Assembly (NCBI RefSeq): GCF_008868125.1
Contig: NZ_WAAQ01000001.1
Span: 1,116,001-1,180,000 of the forward strand
Length of the DNA stretch: 64,000 nt
Reading direction: 5' to 3'
Source: Microbacterium maritypicum
GTDB lineage: Bacteria > Actinomycetota > Actinomycetes > Actinomycetales > Microbacteriaceae
Part shown: positions 43,309-51,591 of the stretch, piece by piece
Layout of the letters: every line of letters starts with the position of its first letter
Position numbering within the stretch: position 1 is the first letter of the stretch
Translations under genes and position numbers: made by a program
Notes under the pieces: model-generated
What the model was told of the DNA's origin: nothing
Database searches by the model: none
What the model saw: the letters and a program-made list of their open reading frames with translations, nothing else

Positions 43309-44718
43309 TCAGACCGGCCTGTCGCCCTCCGGGGCGGCGTCGCCGTCTTCGTCCGCATCGTTCGTCGAGTCCTCGGCGGGAGCGTCCTCCGAGAAGTCGT
43401 CACCGTCGAGCAGGCGGGCGAGGGCCTCGTCGAACTCGTCGGCGGCCGGCTGCTCGCCGCGCTCGGCAGCCTGCAGGCGAGCGACGAGCGCACTCGGGTC
43501 GTCGATGTCCTCGGCGGTCGGCATGAGGTCCGGGTAGTCCCACAGGGAGTCTCGCCCGCTGATGCCGACGGCATCCGTCACCGTCTGCCACATGGCCGAG
43601 GCCTCGCGCATGCGCCGTGGACGGAGCTTGAGGCCCACGAGGGCACCGAGAGCGTCCTCGGCGGGTCCGCCGACCGCGCGCCGGCGCCGGGCGGCTTCCG
43701 CGATGCGCGCGCCGTCGGGAAGACGAGAGGTCGCCTGGGCGGTCACGACGTCGACCCAGCCGTCGATCGTGGCGATGAGGTTCTCGAGGCGGGTGAGCGC
43801 CTCGCGCTGGGCGTCGCTCTGCACGGGCAGGAGCGCACCGCCCTCGATCGCCGCGCGCAGTTCTTCGGGGTTCGAGGGATCGAGGCGGCTGGCGACGTCT
43901 TCGAGCGCGTCCACGTCGACCGTGACTCCGCGAGCGAAGTCGGTGATCTGCGCCATCACGTGCAGGTGCAGCCACTTCGCGTGCCGGTACAGACGCGCGT
44001 AGGCGAGCTCGCGGGTAGCGAGGTAGAGCGCGATCTGGTCTTCGGGGATCTCGAGGCCTTCGCCGAAGGCCGTGAGGTTCTGCGGGATGATCGCCGCGGT
44101 GCCTGCGGGCAGCACCGGGATGCCGACGTCACCGCCGGAGACGACTTCGAGAGAGAGGTTGCCGAGCACCTGTCCGAACTGCGCGGCGAACACCGAGCCG
44201 CCCAGGCCCCGCATCAGCCGGCCTGCGCCCTGAACCACGCCGCGCATCTCTTCGGGCACCTGCGTGTCCAGCGCCGAGGTCAGCGCGTCAGCGATGCTCG
44301 TCGACACGGGATCGGCGATCTCCTTCCACACCGGAAGGGTCTTCTCCACCCACTCGCCCCTGGTCATCGCGGTCGGGGTCTCGGAGAGCTCCGAGATGGT
44401 CGTCGCCTCGCCGAGCCACAGGTTCGCGAGCGCGAAGGAATCGGCGAGCGAGATGCGCGATCCGTCGGTCACGCCCTGTCCGTCGCGGTTGGCGATGAAA
44501 AGAGCCTGACGCAGCGCGTTCTCCCAGGGGTCGCCGCCGAAGGCGCCCTGCAGCTGCGACATGATCGTCTGCATCATCGCGGGGTCGAGTGTGAAGCCGT
44601 CCATCCCCTCGAAGGCGCCCCGCAGCGCCTCGGGATCGATGTCGCCGCCGCTCTGGTTCGAGAGCATCTTCCGCAGGAACTCCTGGAAGTCCTCGGGTGT
44701 CGGGTCGTTGTCTGCCAT
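43309..44718 (-). CDS. DUF2342/zincin_2 family protein without HExxH
   Basis: The 469-residue protein has the DUF2342 pattern (GGSVFAAQFGQVLGNLSLEVVSGGDVGIP, FGEGLEIPEDQIALYLATRE). The family is annotated as zinc-dependent metalloprotease, but no HExxH occurs anywhere; the expected site reads RELAYARLYRHAKWL. The C-terminal 60 residues are strongly acidic. Neighbouring the PDZ-Lon protease and UPF0182 genes is a conserved actinobacterial order. A protease role should not be assumed. Confidence 0.82.
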   Translation of the reverse strand: MADNDPTPEDFQEFLRKMLSNQSGGDIDPEALRGAFEGMDGFTLDPAMMQTIMSQLQGAFGGDPWENALRQALFIANRDGQGVTDGSRISLADSFALANLWLGEATTISELSETPTAMTRGEWVEKTLPVWKEIADPVSTSIADALTSALDTQVPEEMRGVVQGAGRLMRGLGGSVFAAQFGQVLGNLSLEVVSGGDVGIPVLPAGTAAIIPQNLTAFGEGLEIPEDQIALYLATRELAYARLYRHAKWLHLHVMAQITDFARGVTVDVDALEDVASRLDPSNPEELRAAIEGGALLPVQSDAQREALTRLENLIATIDGWVDVVTAQATSRLPDGARIAEAARRRRAVGGPAEDALGALVGLKLRPRRMREASAMWQTVTDAVGISGRDSLWDYPDLMPTAEDIDDPSALVARLQAAERGEQPAADEFDEALARLLDGDDFSEDAPAEDSTNDADEDGDAAPEGDRPV

Positions 44719-44836
44719 GTCGCTCGCCCTCTCAGCACTTCTGTTGCCGTGGCATCTACGCTAGTCACAGGTTTCTGCGCGCGAACCCGATGCGGGCAGA
44801 TCGGTGTACGCCGCTCGCGAACGACGGAGGAATGCA

Positions 44837-45928
44837 GTGGATCGAACGCGGTCTGGGAAGCTCGGACTCGGAGTCTGGGCGCTGATCGTCGCGCTCCTCG
44901 CGCTGGTCGTGCTGACGTTCCTTCCGTCGCCCTACGTGATCCAGCGACCGGGGCCGGTGTACGACACCCTCGGCACCGCGAAGGGTGCTGACGGCGAGCA
45001 GGTGCCGCTGATCAGCGTCGAGGGCGCCGAGACGTTCGAGACCGCGGGGACTCTGGACCTCACGACGGTGCAGGTCGTGGGTAACCGCGAGCGCACACCC
45101 AGCTGGTTCGAGCTCGCCCTGGCGTGGATGGATTCGTCCAAGGCGGTCGTCCCCCTCGACTCGGTGTTCCCCCAGGGGGTGACGAGCGAGCAGCGCGACG
45201 AGCGCAACGCCACGCTGATGGTCGACTCCCAGCACGAGGCGACAGCGGCCGCGTTGAACGAGCTCGGATACGACACCGGCGCCGAGGTCGTCGTGGTCGA
45301 GGCCGTGGCGGATTCCCCGGCCGACGGCATCCTCGAAGCCGATGACGTCATCACCGCGATCGACGGCACTCCGGTCTCCTCGGCCACGCAGCTGCGGGAG
45401 GCGATCCAGGCCGCGGCGGGAGCGCCGGTGCAGCTCACCGTGTTGCGCGGCGGCGCCGAGCGGACCGTGGAGGTCACCCCGGAGAAGCACACCGAGGGCG
45501 ACGCGACCGCATGGCTCATCGGCATCACGCTGCGCACCGACTACGACTTCGAGATCGACGTCACGATCCAGCTCGACAACGTCGGCGGCCCCAGCGCCGG
45601 GATGATGTTCGCGCTCGGGATCATCGACACGCTGACCGAGGGGGAGCTCAACGGCGGGAAGGACATCGCCGGCACCGGAACCATCGACGCGGCGGGCACG
45701 GTCGGTCCGATCGGCGGCATCCGTCAGAAGCTCTACGGCGCGCGAGATGCGGGGGCCGACTACTTCCTGGCTCCCGCGGCGAACTGCGACGAGGTCGTCG
45801 GACATGTGCCGGACGGACTGCAGGTCATCCGCACGGCGACGCTCGAGGAGTCGCTCGCCGCCCTCGAGGTCATCGCGGACGACGGCGACGTCTCGGCGCT
45901 CCCGACCTGCGACCTCGCAGGCAGCTGA
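44837..45928 (+). CDS. PDZ-domain Lon-like (S16) serine protease
   Basis: The 363-residue protein has one N-terminal membrane anchor (residues about 12-30), a PDZ domain (about 145-215; SPADGILEADDVITAIDG) and a Lon-type protease domain. The catalytic dyad is visible as Ser253 in GGPSAGMMF and Lys298 in IRQKLYGA. The domain should face outward. GGAGG (44826-44830) sits six bases before the GTG. Matches the YlbL/Rv3194c group. Confidence 0.9.
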   Translation: MDRTRSGKLGLGVWALIVALLALVVLTFLPSPYVIQRPGPVYDTLGTAKGADGEQVPLISVEGAETFETAGTLDLTTVQVVGNRERTPSWFELALAWMDSSKAVVPLDSVFPQGVTSEQRDERNATLMVDSQHEATAAALNELGYDTGAEVVVVEAVADSPADGILEADDVITAIDGTPVSSATQLREAIQAAAGAPVQLTVLRGGAERTVEVTPEKHTEGDATAWLIGITLRTDYDFEIDVTIQLDNVGGPSAGMMFALGIIDTLTEGELNGGKDIAGTGTIDAAGTVGPIGGIRQKLYGARDAGADYFLAPAANCDEVVGHVPDGLQVIRTATLEESLAALEVIADDGDVSALPTCDLAGS

Positions 45929-46003
45929 GCGCAGACGTCACCGTGACCGCGCTGTGATCGGGATGACAGCCTGCGCACAGTGAGCGATGCCTAGGATGGT
46001 GGG

Positions 46004-48916
46004 GTGACCTCCTCGCCTTCAGCTCCGAATCCGGCCACGCCTCGAACCTCACGACGCATTCTCGGCATCTCCCTGGTGATCATCGCCGCCTTGATCGCGG
46101 TGTTCTTCGTGTTCGCCTCCCTCTACACCGAATTCCTCTGGTTCGACCAGGTGGGCTTCACCGGCGTCCTCACGACGCAGTGGATCGCCACGGCGGTGAT
46201 GTTCGTGGTGGGCTTCCTCGGGATGGCCGTTCCGCTGTTCGTCGTCATCCAGCTCGCCTACCGGCTGCGTCCGGTCTACGTGCGGCTCAGCTCGCAGCTG
46301 GACCGGTACCAGGAGGTCATCGAGCCGCTGCGTCGCCTGGCGATGTGGGGCATGCCCATCTTCTTCGGACTATTCGCCGGCTTCGCGGCCGCGGGGCAGT
46401 GGAAGACGGTCTGGCTCTGGATCAACGGTGTGGCCACCTCGGACGTCGACCCGCAGTTCGGCATCGACACCGGCTTCTACATGTTCGCGATGCCGTTCTA
46501 CACGATCCTGCTCGCGTTCGTCTCCGCCGTGCTCCTGCTCTCGCTCCTGGTCACGGCCCTCGTGTCGTACCTCTACGGCTCGGTGCGCATCGGTCAGGGT
46601 GAGCTGCGCATCTCGAAGCCCGCGCGCATCCAGCTCGCGGTCATCGCCGGTCTCTACCTGCTCGTGCAGGCGGCGAGCCTCTGGCTCGACCAGTACAAAA
46701 CGCTCGTCGAGCCCGACGATCGCATCACGGGTGCGGCGTACACGGGCGTGAACGCGACGATCCCCGGTCTCGCCATCCTCGCGATCATCGCCGCTGTCGT
46801 GGCGATCCTCTTCTTCGTCACGGCCGTCATCGGCCGCTGGCGCTTCCCGCTGGCCGCGACCGCGCTGCTCATCGTGGCCTCGCTCGTCGTCGGCGTCGGA
46901 TACCCGTGGGTGGTCACCACCTTCCAGGTGAAGCCGAACCAGAACGCCTACCAGGCCGAGTACTACCAGCGGAACATCGACGGCACGAAGGAGGCGTACG
47001 GGGTCGCAGACCTCGAGACCACGCCCTTCGCCGCCAAGACCGACGCCGAGGCGGGTCAGCTGCGCGCGGATGCGGAGACCACCGCCTCCACCCGCATCAT
47101 GGACCCGAAGGTCATCCCGCCGACGGTGCGTCAGCTCGAGCAGTACCGCGGGTACTACCAGTTCCAGAAGACGATGGACGTCGACCGGTACGAGATCGAC
47201 GGGAAGATGCAGGACACCGTGGTGTCGGTGCGCGACCTCGACATGTCGGGCCTGGGCGACGGTGACAACTGGAACAACCGCGTCGCGGTGTACACCCACG
47301 GCTACGGCCTCGTCGCCGCCGCGGGCAACCAGCGCACCACCGACGGCGAGCCGGTGTTCCTCGAGCGCGGTATCCCCACTTCGGGATTCCTGTCCGACCG
47401 GGAGAACTTCGAGCCGCGCGTCTACTTCGGTGAGAACTCGCCCGAGTACTCGATCGTCGGCGCTCCCGAGGGCTCGGAGCCCGCAGAGATCGACTACCCG
47501 CGCGGCAAGGACGGCTCGAGCGAGACGAAGACCACGTTCGACGGCGACGGCGGCCCGAAGGTCGGCGACACGTTCACCAAGCTCCTCTACGCGCTGAAGT
47601 TCCAGTCGGAGCAGATCCTGTTCTCGAACCTCGTGAACGAGGACTCGCAGATCCTGTACGACCGCGACCCCAAGACGCGCGTGCAGAAGGTGGCACCGTA
47701 CCTCGAGCTCGACAGCGACCCCTACCCGAGTGTGGTGGACGGCCGCATTGTCTGGATCGTCGACGGCTACACGACGAGCCAGACCTACCCGTACTCGACG
47801 AGCGTGAGCCTGTCCGACGCCATCGCCGACTCCAACATCCCCTCGCCGACCCTCGCGATCGACGACATCAACTACATCCGCAACTCCGTCAAGGCGACGG
47901 TCGATGCCTATGACGGTTCGGTGAAGCTGTACGCGTGGGACGACGAGGACCCGGTGCTCAAGAGCTGGCAGAAGGTCTACCCGTCGACGGTGAAGCCGAT
48001 CAGCGAGATGTCGGGGGAGCTCATGAGCCATGTGCGCTACCCGACCGACCTGTTCAAGGTGCAGCGCGACATCCTCGGCGTGTATCACGTCGACAAGGCC
48101 GGATCGTTCGCGCAGCAGGACAACCGCTGGCAGACGCCCAACGACCCCCGCAGCGAATCGATGCTGCAGCCGCCGTACTACCTGACCATGCAGATGCCGG
48201 GTCAGGACTCTCCCCGGTTCTCGATGTTCTCGACGTTCATCCCGAACTCGCAGGGAGCGGGCGGAAGCCGCGACGTGCTGATGGGCTACCTCGCGGTGGA
48301 TTCGGATGCCGGCTCGGAGAAGGGCGTGAAGGCGGAGGGCTACGGCCAGCTGCGCATGCTCGAGATCGACACCGACACCACGGTCCCCGGTCCCGGTCAG
48401 GTGCAGAACACCTACAACTCGGACACTTCGGTCGTGCCTCAGCTCAACCTGCTCCAGCAGGGGGAGTCCGAGGTCATCTACGGCAACCTGCTGACGCTGC
48501 CCGTCGGTGGCGGTCTGCTCTACGTGCAGCCCGTCTACGTGCAGTCGTCCGAGGGAACGCAGCTGCCGCGTCTGCAGAAGGTGCTGGTCGCCTTCGGTGA
48601 TCGCGTCGCCTTCGAGAACACCCTGACCGAGGCGCTCGACACCCTCTTCGGCGGTGACTCCGGTGCCACCGGCGGTGACGACACGGTCGAACCGGATCCG
48701 AACGCCGAGGTGCCCGACACCGGCGAGGTGCCGACGACCGAGCCCACGCAGCCGACGGGAGCCGAGGCTGAGGCCCTGGCTGCCGCTCAGACCGCGCTGC
48801 TCGACCGTGAGGCCGCGCTGAAGGCCGGAGACCTCGCGAAGTTCGCCGAGGCCGACGAGCGCCTCACCGCGGCGGTCCAGAAGCTGATCGAGCTGGACTC
48901 CGCAGCGGGCAACTGA
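46004..48916 (+). CDS. UPF0182 family membrane protein
   Basis: The 970-residue protein has seven predicted helices within the first 320 residues, then a large extracytoplasmic domain with family-conserved stretches (NQNAYQAEYYQRNIDGT, RLPRLQKV-like QLPRLQKVLVAFG). A Pro/Thr/Glu-rich linker and a final charged helix (ALLDREAALKAGDLAKF) follow. Function unknown but broadly conserved in actinobacteria. TAGGAT (45992-45997) six bases before the GTG predicts a leaderless mRNA. Confidence 0.92.
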   Translation: MTSSPSAPNPATPRTSRRILGISLVIIAALIAVFFVFASLYTEFLWFDQVGFTGVLTTQWIATAVMFVVGFLGMAVPLFVVIQLAYRLRPVYVRLSSQLDRYQEVIEPLRRLAMWGMPIFFGLFAGFAAAGQWKTVWLWINGVATSDVDPQFGIDTGFYMFAMPFYTILLAFVSAVLLLSLLVTALVSYLYGSVRIGQGELRISKPARIQLAVIAGLYLLVQAASLWLDQYKTLVEPDDRITGAAYTGVNATIPGLAILAIIAAVVAILFFVTAVIGRWRFPLAATALLIVASLVVGVGYPWVVTTFQVKPNQNAYQAEYYQRNIDGTKEAYGVADLETTPFAAKTDAEAGQLRADAETTASTRIMDPKVIPPTVRQLEQYRGYYQFQKTMDVDRYEIDGKMQDTVVSVRDLDMSGLGDGDNWNNRVAVYTHGYGLVAAAGNQRTTDGEPVFLERGIPTSGFLSDRENFEPRVYFGENSPEYSIVGAPEGSEPAEIDYPRGKDGSSETKTTFDGDGGPKVGDTFTKLLYALKFQSEQILFSNLVNEDSQILYDRDPKTRVQKVAPYLELDSDPYPSVVDGRIVWIVDGYTTSQTYPYSTSVSLSDAIADSNIPSPTLAIDDINYIRNSVKATVDAYDGSVKLYAWDDEDPVLKSWQKVYPSTVKPISEMSGELMSHVRYPTDLFKVQRDILGVYHVDKAGSFAQQDNRWQTPNDPRSESMLQPPYYLTMQMPGQDSPRFSMFSTFIPNSQGAGGSRDVLMGYLAVDSDAGSEKGVKAEGYGQLRMLEIDTDTTVPGPGQVQNTYNSDTSVVPQLNLLQQGESEVIYGNLLTLPVGGGLLYVQPVYVQSSEGTQLPRLQKVLVAFGDRVAFENTLTEALDTLFGGDSGATGGDDTVEPDPNAEVPDTGEVPTTEPTQPTGAEAEALAAAQTALLDREAALKAGDLAKFAEADERLTAAVQKLIELDSAAGN

Positions 48917-48931
48917 TCCGCAGCACCGAAC

Positions 48932-48963
48932 AGAATGGGCGCCCCCGAGGGGGCGCCCATTCT
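48932..48963 (+). terminator. perfect 15-bp terminator
   Basis: AGAATGGGCGCCCCC (48932-48946) and GGGGGCGCCCATTCT (48949-48963) are exact complements with a two-base loop. It ends the core block; lower-GC sequence begins just after. Confidence 0.92.
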
Positions 48964-49106
48964 CGTATCGTGGTGACGCCCGGCATCGTCCGGGCAAAGC
49001 GAAAGGTTCTCTGGCTTGGGTTTCTTCGTCCGTGAGCTTGACGCTTCGGCTGGGAGCCGGGGCGAGAATCGATCAAACCGACGATCGCGGGGGCGATACT
49101 TGAAGC

Positions 49107-49940
49107 ATGGTGTCCTTCCGAGATCCTGAAAGTCAGCTCGGCGCAACAGGACGTGGATCGACCTGGTCGCGGGCTGAACGTGATCTGCTCGACACTCTCG
49201 CGGTCGTTCACGCCGAGGCATCGATGGTTGGCTGGGACTTCTCGCGCCTCGATGAGCGTTGGTCGGTTGATGAGCCTTGGTGGGATTTCGAGGACGATTG
49301 TCTCGAAGCGATGCGTGCGACCCGCCAGGGCATTCTCGATCTGGGAACCGGCGGAGGCGAGAGGCTTTCGTCTCTCGTCGGCTCGCTTCACGAGCCACCA
49401 GCTCCCTTGCCTCAGATTTTCGCTACGGAGGGGTGGGCGCCCAACATCGCCGTCGCGCGAAGGTCCCTTGCGCCATGGTCCATCCCCGTCGTGGAATATG
49501 ACTCAGACGCCGGGGATGTCCTACCGTTTGCTGAGCGGAGTCTCGGTTTGGTGATGGCTCGGCATGAGAGCTACGAAGCCGCCGAAGTCGCACGAGTCCT
49601 CGCGCCTGGCGGCCGATTCCTCACGCAACAAGTCGATGGCTACGATGCTCCCGAGATCCACAACTGGTTCGGAGACGACTTTCGGTACCCGGGCGTCACC
49701 GCAGATGCCTACGCCCTGCATCTGCGGGATGCCGGAATGCGAATCGACCACGTCGACGAATGGTCGGGGCAAATGCGCTTCGCTGACGCGACCGCCCTCG
49801 TTACATACCTTGCTCTCGTGCCATGGGACGCTCCGGACTTCTCCGTTGAAGCTCACGCGCAACGCCTCTTGGACCTCGAAGCCTCGGCGCCCATCGTCGT
49901 GACTCAGCGTAGGTTCCGGATCTACGCCACCGTCGAATAG
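49107..49940 (+). CDS. SAM-dependent methyltransferase (accessory)
   Basis: The 277-residue class I methyltransferase has motif I ILDLGTGGGERL (about residue 75), an acidic loop after IFATEGWAPN, motif IV region LGLVMARHESYEAAEVARVL and VLAPGGRFLTQQVDG. Base composition is visibly lower than the surroundings (55-63% GC in three lines counted). GATACT (49095-49100) six bases before the ATG may be a -10. It shares the interval with a recombinase relic, so horizontal acquisition is likely. Substrate unknown. Confidence 0.78.
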   Translation: MVSFRDPESQLGATGRGSTWSRAERDLLDTLAVVHAEASMVGWDFSRLDERWSVDEPWWDFEDDCLEAMRATRQGILDLGTGGGERLSSLVGSLHEPPAPLPQIFATEGWAPNIAVARRSLAPWSIPVVEYDSDAGDVLPFAERSLGLVMARHESYEAAEVARVLAPGGRFLTQQVDGYDAPEIHNWFGDDFRYPGVTADAYALHLRDAGMRIDHVDEWSGQMRFADATALVTYLALVPWDAPDFSVEAHAQRLLDLEASAPIVVTQRRFRIYATVE

Positions 49941-50101
49941 GACGGCCGGAAGCCATCGCGACCTGAGGAATCACAACGAGCTCGAGTGGCGGCCGACATC
50001 AAGGATGTTGAAGGGCTGCTCAAGAGCGCCACGGACTCGTGTTGGGGGAGTGCATCGCGCCCTCCCCTCACGGGACGCGGCGAGGTGAGCCAAGAGAGTC
50101 T

Positions 50102-50506
50102 TCATGCCGAGGCGCTTGGTTTCGTGGGACTCCGTGTGATTCGACACACGGTCGTAATGCTGACGTCACGCGCCTTCGCGATGTCTGTCACGCTCTCATC
50201 GGAGTCTCGAAGATTCTGGGCACGTTGTGCGGTCGGGTTGTCAGCCTTCTTCGGTCGCCTCCAAAACGTCCCTGAGCACGGGCTGCCTCAAGGCCGGCCA
50301 TCGTTCGCTCCCTGATGAACGATCGCTCCAGCTCAGCGAAGATCGCGCGCATCTGGAGCATCGTCTTTTTGGTCGGCGTCGGCGGGTCCGTCGCTCGTGC
50401 TGCGAATGTGGATACCCCGATAAGTGAGGTCCGCGGTGATAGATGCGAAGTGTGCTGTCGCGCGTCCGATGCGGTCGAGCTTGTAGACCGTGATGATATG
50501 CGCGGC
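50102..50506 (-). pseudogene. serine recombinase (resolvase/invertase) relic
   Basis: Reading the minus strand, three pieces of one resolvase appear in different frames. The first is IITVYKLDRIGRATAHF...YRGIHIRSTSDGPAD. After a shift near 50370-50390 comes PTKKTMLQMRAIFAELERSF, then IRERTMAGLEAARAQGRFGG. After a second shift near 50255 comes RPKKADNPTAQRAQNLR, then the HTH SVTDIAKARDVSITTVCRIT, ending at TGA 50102-50104. The N-terminal part with the catalytic Ser is missing; the break lies within about 10 bases of the tRNA terminator. Confidence 0.85.
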
Positions 50507-50516
50507 TCAAAAGGAC

Positions 50517-50549
50517 AAGGCCCCGAGATCGTGATGATCTCGGGGCCTT
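50517..50549 (-). terminator. terminator of tRNA-fMet
   Basis: AAGGCCCCGAGATC (50517-50530) and GATCTCGGGGCCTT (50536-50549) are exact complements around a five-base loop. On the minus strand the stem is followed by GTCCTTTT. It is symmetric and may also block readthrough from the island. Confidence 0.88.
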
Positions 50550-50554
50550 TCTTG

Positions 50555-50628
50555 TTGCGGGGACAGGATTTGAACCTGCGACCTCCGGGTTATGAGCCCG
50601 GCGAGCTACCGAACTGCTCCACCCCGCG
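50555..50628 (-). tRNA. initiator tRNA-Met (CAT)
   Basis: The 74-nt cloverleaf lacks an encoded CCA. The acceptor is CGCGGGG with CCCCGCA, giving the C1-A72 mismatch typical of initiators. The anticodon stem has three consecutive G-C pairs (GGG-CTCATAA-CCC), also an initiator hallmark. The T-loop is TTCAAAT. Its 3' end faces the small accessory island, a usual site for element integration. Confidence 0.95.
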
Positions 50629-50723
50629 GCACAAGAAGTAACTTATCACGGATTCCGAAGGCGGGCGAATCCTGGGGGCCTCCGGGCGACGTCCCGGGCG
50701 TGTCGATGCGAGAGGATGGAGAC

Positions 50724-51554
50724 ATGTCCGAGACCGCAGCCGTCCCCGTCGCCGTGTGCCAGTTCGCGCCGACCGCCTCCCGAGCCGAGAACCGGGAGCG
50801 GATCGCCGCGCTGACGGCCGACGCCGCCGGGCGGGGGGCGAAGCTGATCGTGTTCCCTGAGTACTCGAGTTACTTCGTCGACCCCATGGACGAGAGCCTG
50901 GCTGCCAATGCGGAGGACCTCGACGGGGAGTTCGTCGAGACCCTGAGGGCACTGGCCGCCGAGTACGCCGTCGTGATCGTCGCGGGTCTGGCCGAACGGG
51001 CGACCGACGGGCATCGAGTGCGCAACACCGTGGTGGCCGTGCGGGGTGACCGCGTCCTCGCCGTGTACCGCAAGCAGCACCTGTACGACGCGTTCGGCCA
51101 GACCGAGTCCGACTGGGTGGAGCCGGGTGAGGTGGGGGAGGCCGCGACTTTCGAGCTGGGGGGCCTGCGTTTCGGGCTCATGACCTGTTATGACCTCCGC
51201 TTCCCTGAAGTGGCCCGTTCCCTGGTCGATGCGCAGGCCGATGCCCTGGTCGTGCCGGCCGAGTGGGTCAGGGGGCCGCTCAAGGAACACCACTGGACGA
51301 CGCTGCTCGCCGCTCGTGCGATCGAGAACACCGTCTACGTGGTCGCGGCAGACCATCCGACCCCGATCGGGGTGGGACACTCGCAGATCGTCGATCCCCA
51401 GGGCGTCGTACTCGCCGGAGTGGGAACCGCTCCCGGGATCGCCGTCGCGGTGGTCGAGAGGGAGCCGATCGAGCGCGTGCGGATCACGAACCCGTCGCTG
51501 CGCGTGCGGCGGTACTCCGTCACTCCTCGTGAGGTCGTGGCCCCCGAAGCCTAG
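50724..51554 (+). CDS. carbon-nitrogen hydrolase (nitrilase superfamily)
   Basis: The 276-residue amidase-type enzyme has the full triad: Glu46 (VFPEYSS), Lys117 (YRKQHLYD) and Cys155 (MTCYDLRFPE). It resembles Nit/omega-amidase-type members acting on small amides such as deaminated glutathione or 2-oxoglutaramate; the exact substrate is not shown. The ATG at 50724 is preferred over in-frame upstream starts because GAGGATGGAG precedes it and the MSETAAVPVAVCQF start is family-like. Confidence 0.88.
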   Translation: MSETAAVPVAVCQFAPTASRAENRERIAALTADAAGRGAKLIVFPEYSSYFVDPMDESLAANAEDLDGEFVETLRALAAEYAVVIVAGLAERATDGHRVRNTVVAVRGDRVLAVYRKQHLYDAFGQTESDWVEPGEVGEAATFELGGLRFGLMTCYDLRFPEVARSLVDAQADALVVPAEWVRGPLKEHHWTTLLAARAIENTVYVVAADHPTPIGVGHSQIVDPQGVVLAGVGTAPGIAVAVVEREPIERVRITNPSLRVRRYSVTPREVVAPEA

Positions 51555-51591
51555 GCGCGAACCGGGCCCGGGGCAGGCACAGCAGGTGCGG

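Noticed and set aside
46370..48997. Long antisense frame opposite the UPF0182 gene
   Set aside because: Same reasons: composition shadow of a strongly biased coding strand.
49986..50315. 109-codon frame inside the island
   Set aside because: It runs antisense through the recombinase relic, which explains the sequence better; no family or ribosome binding site.
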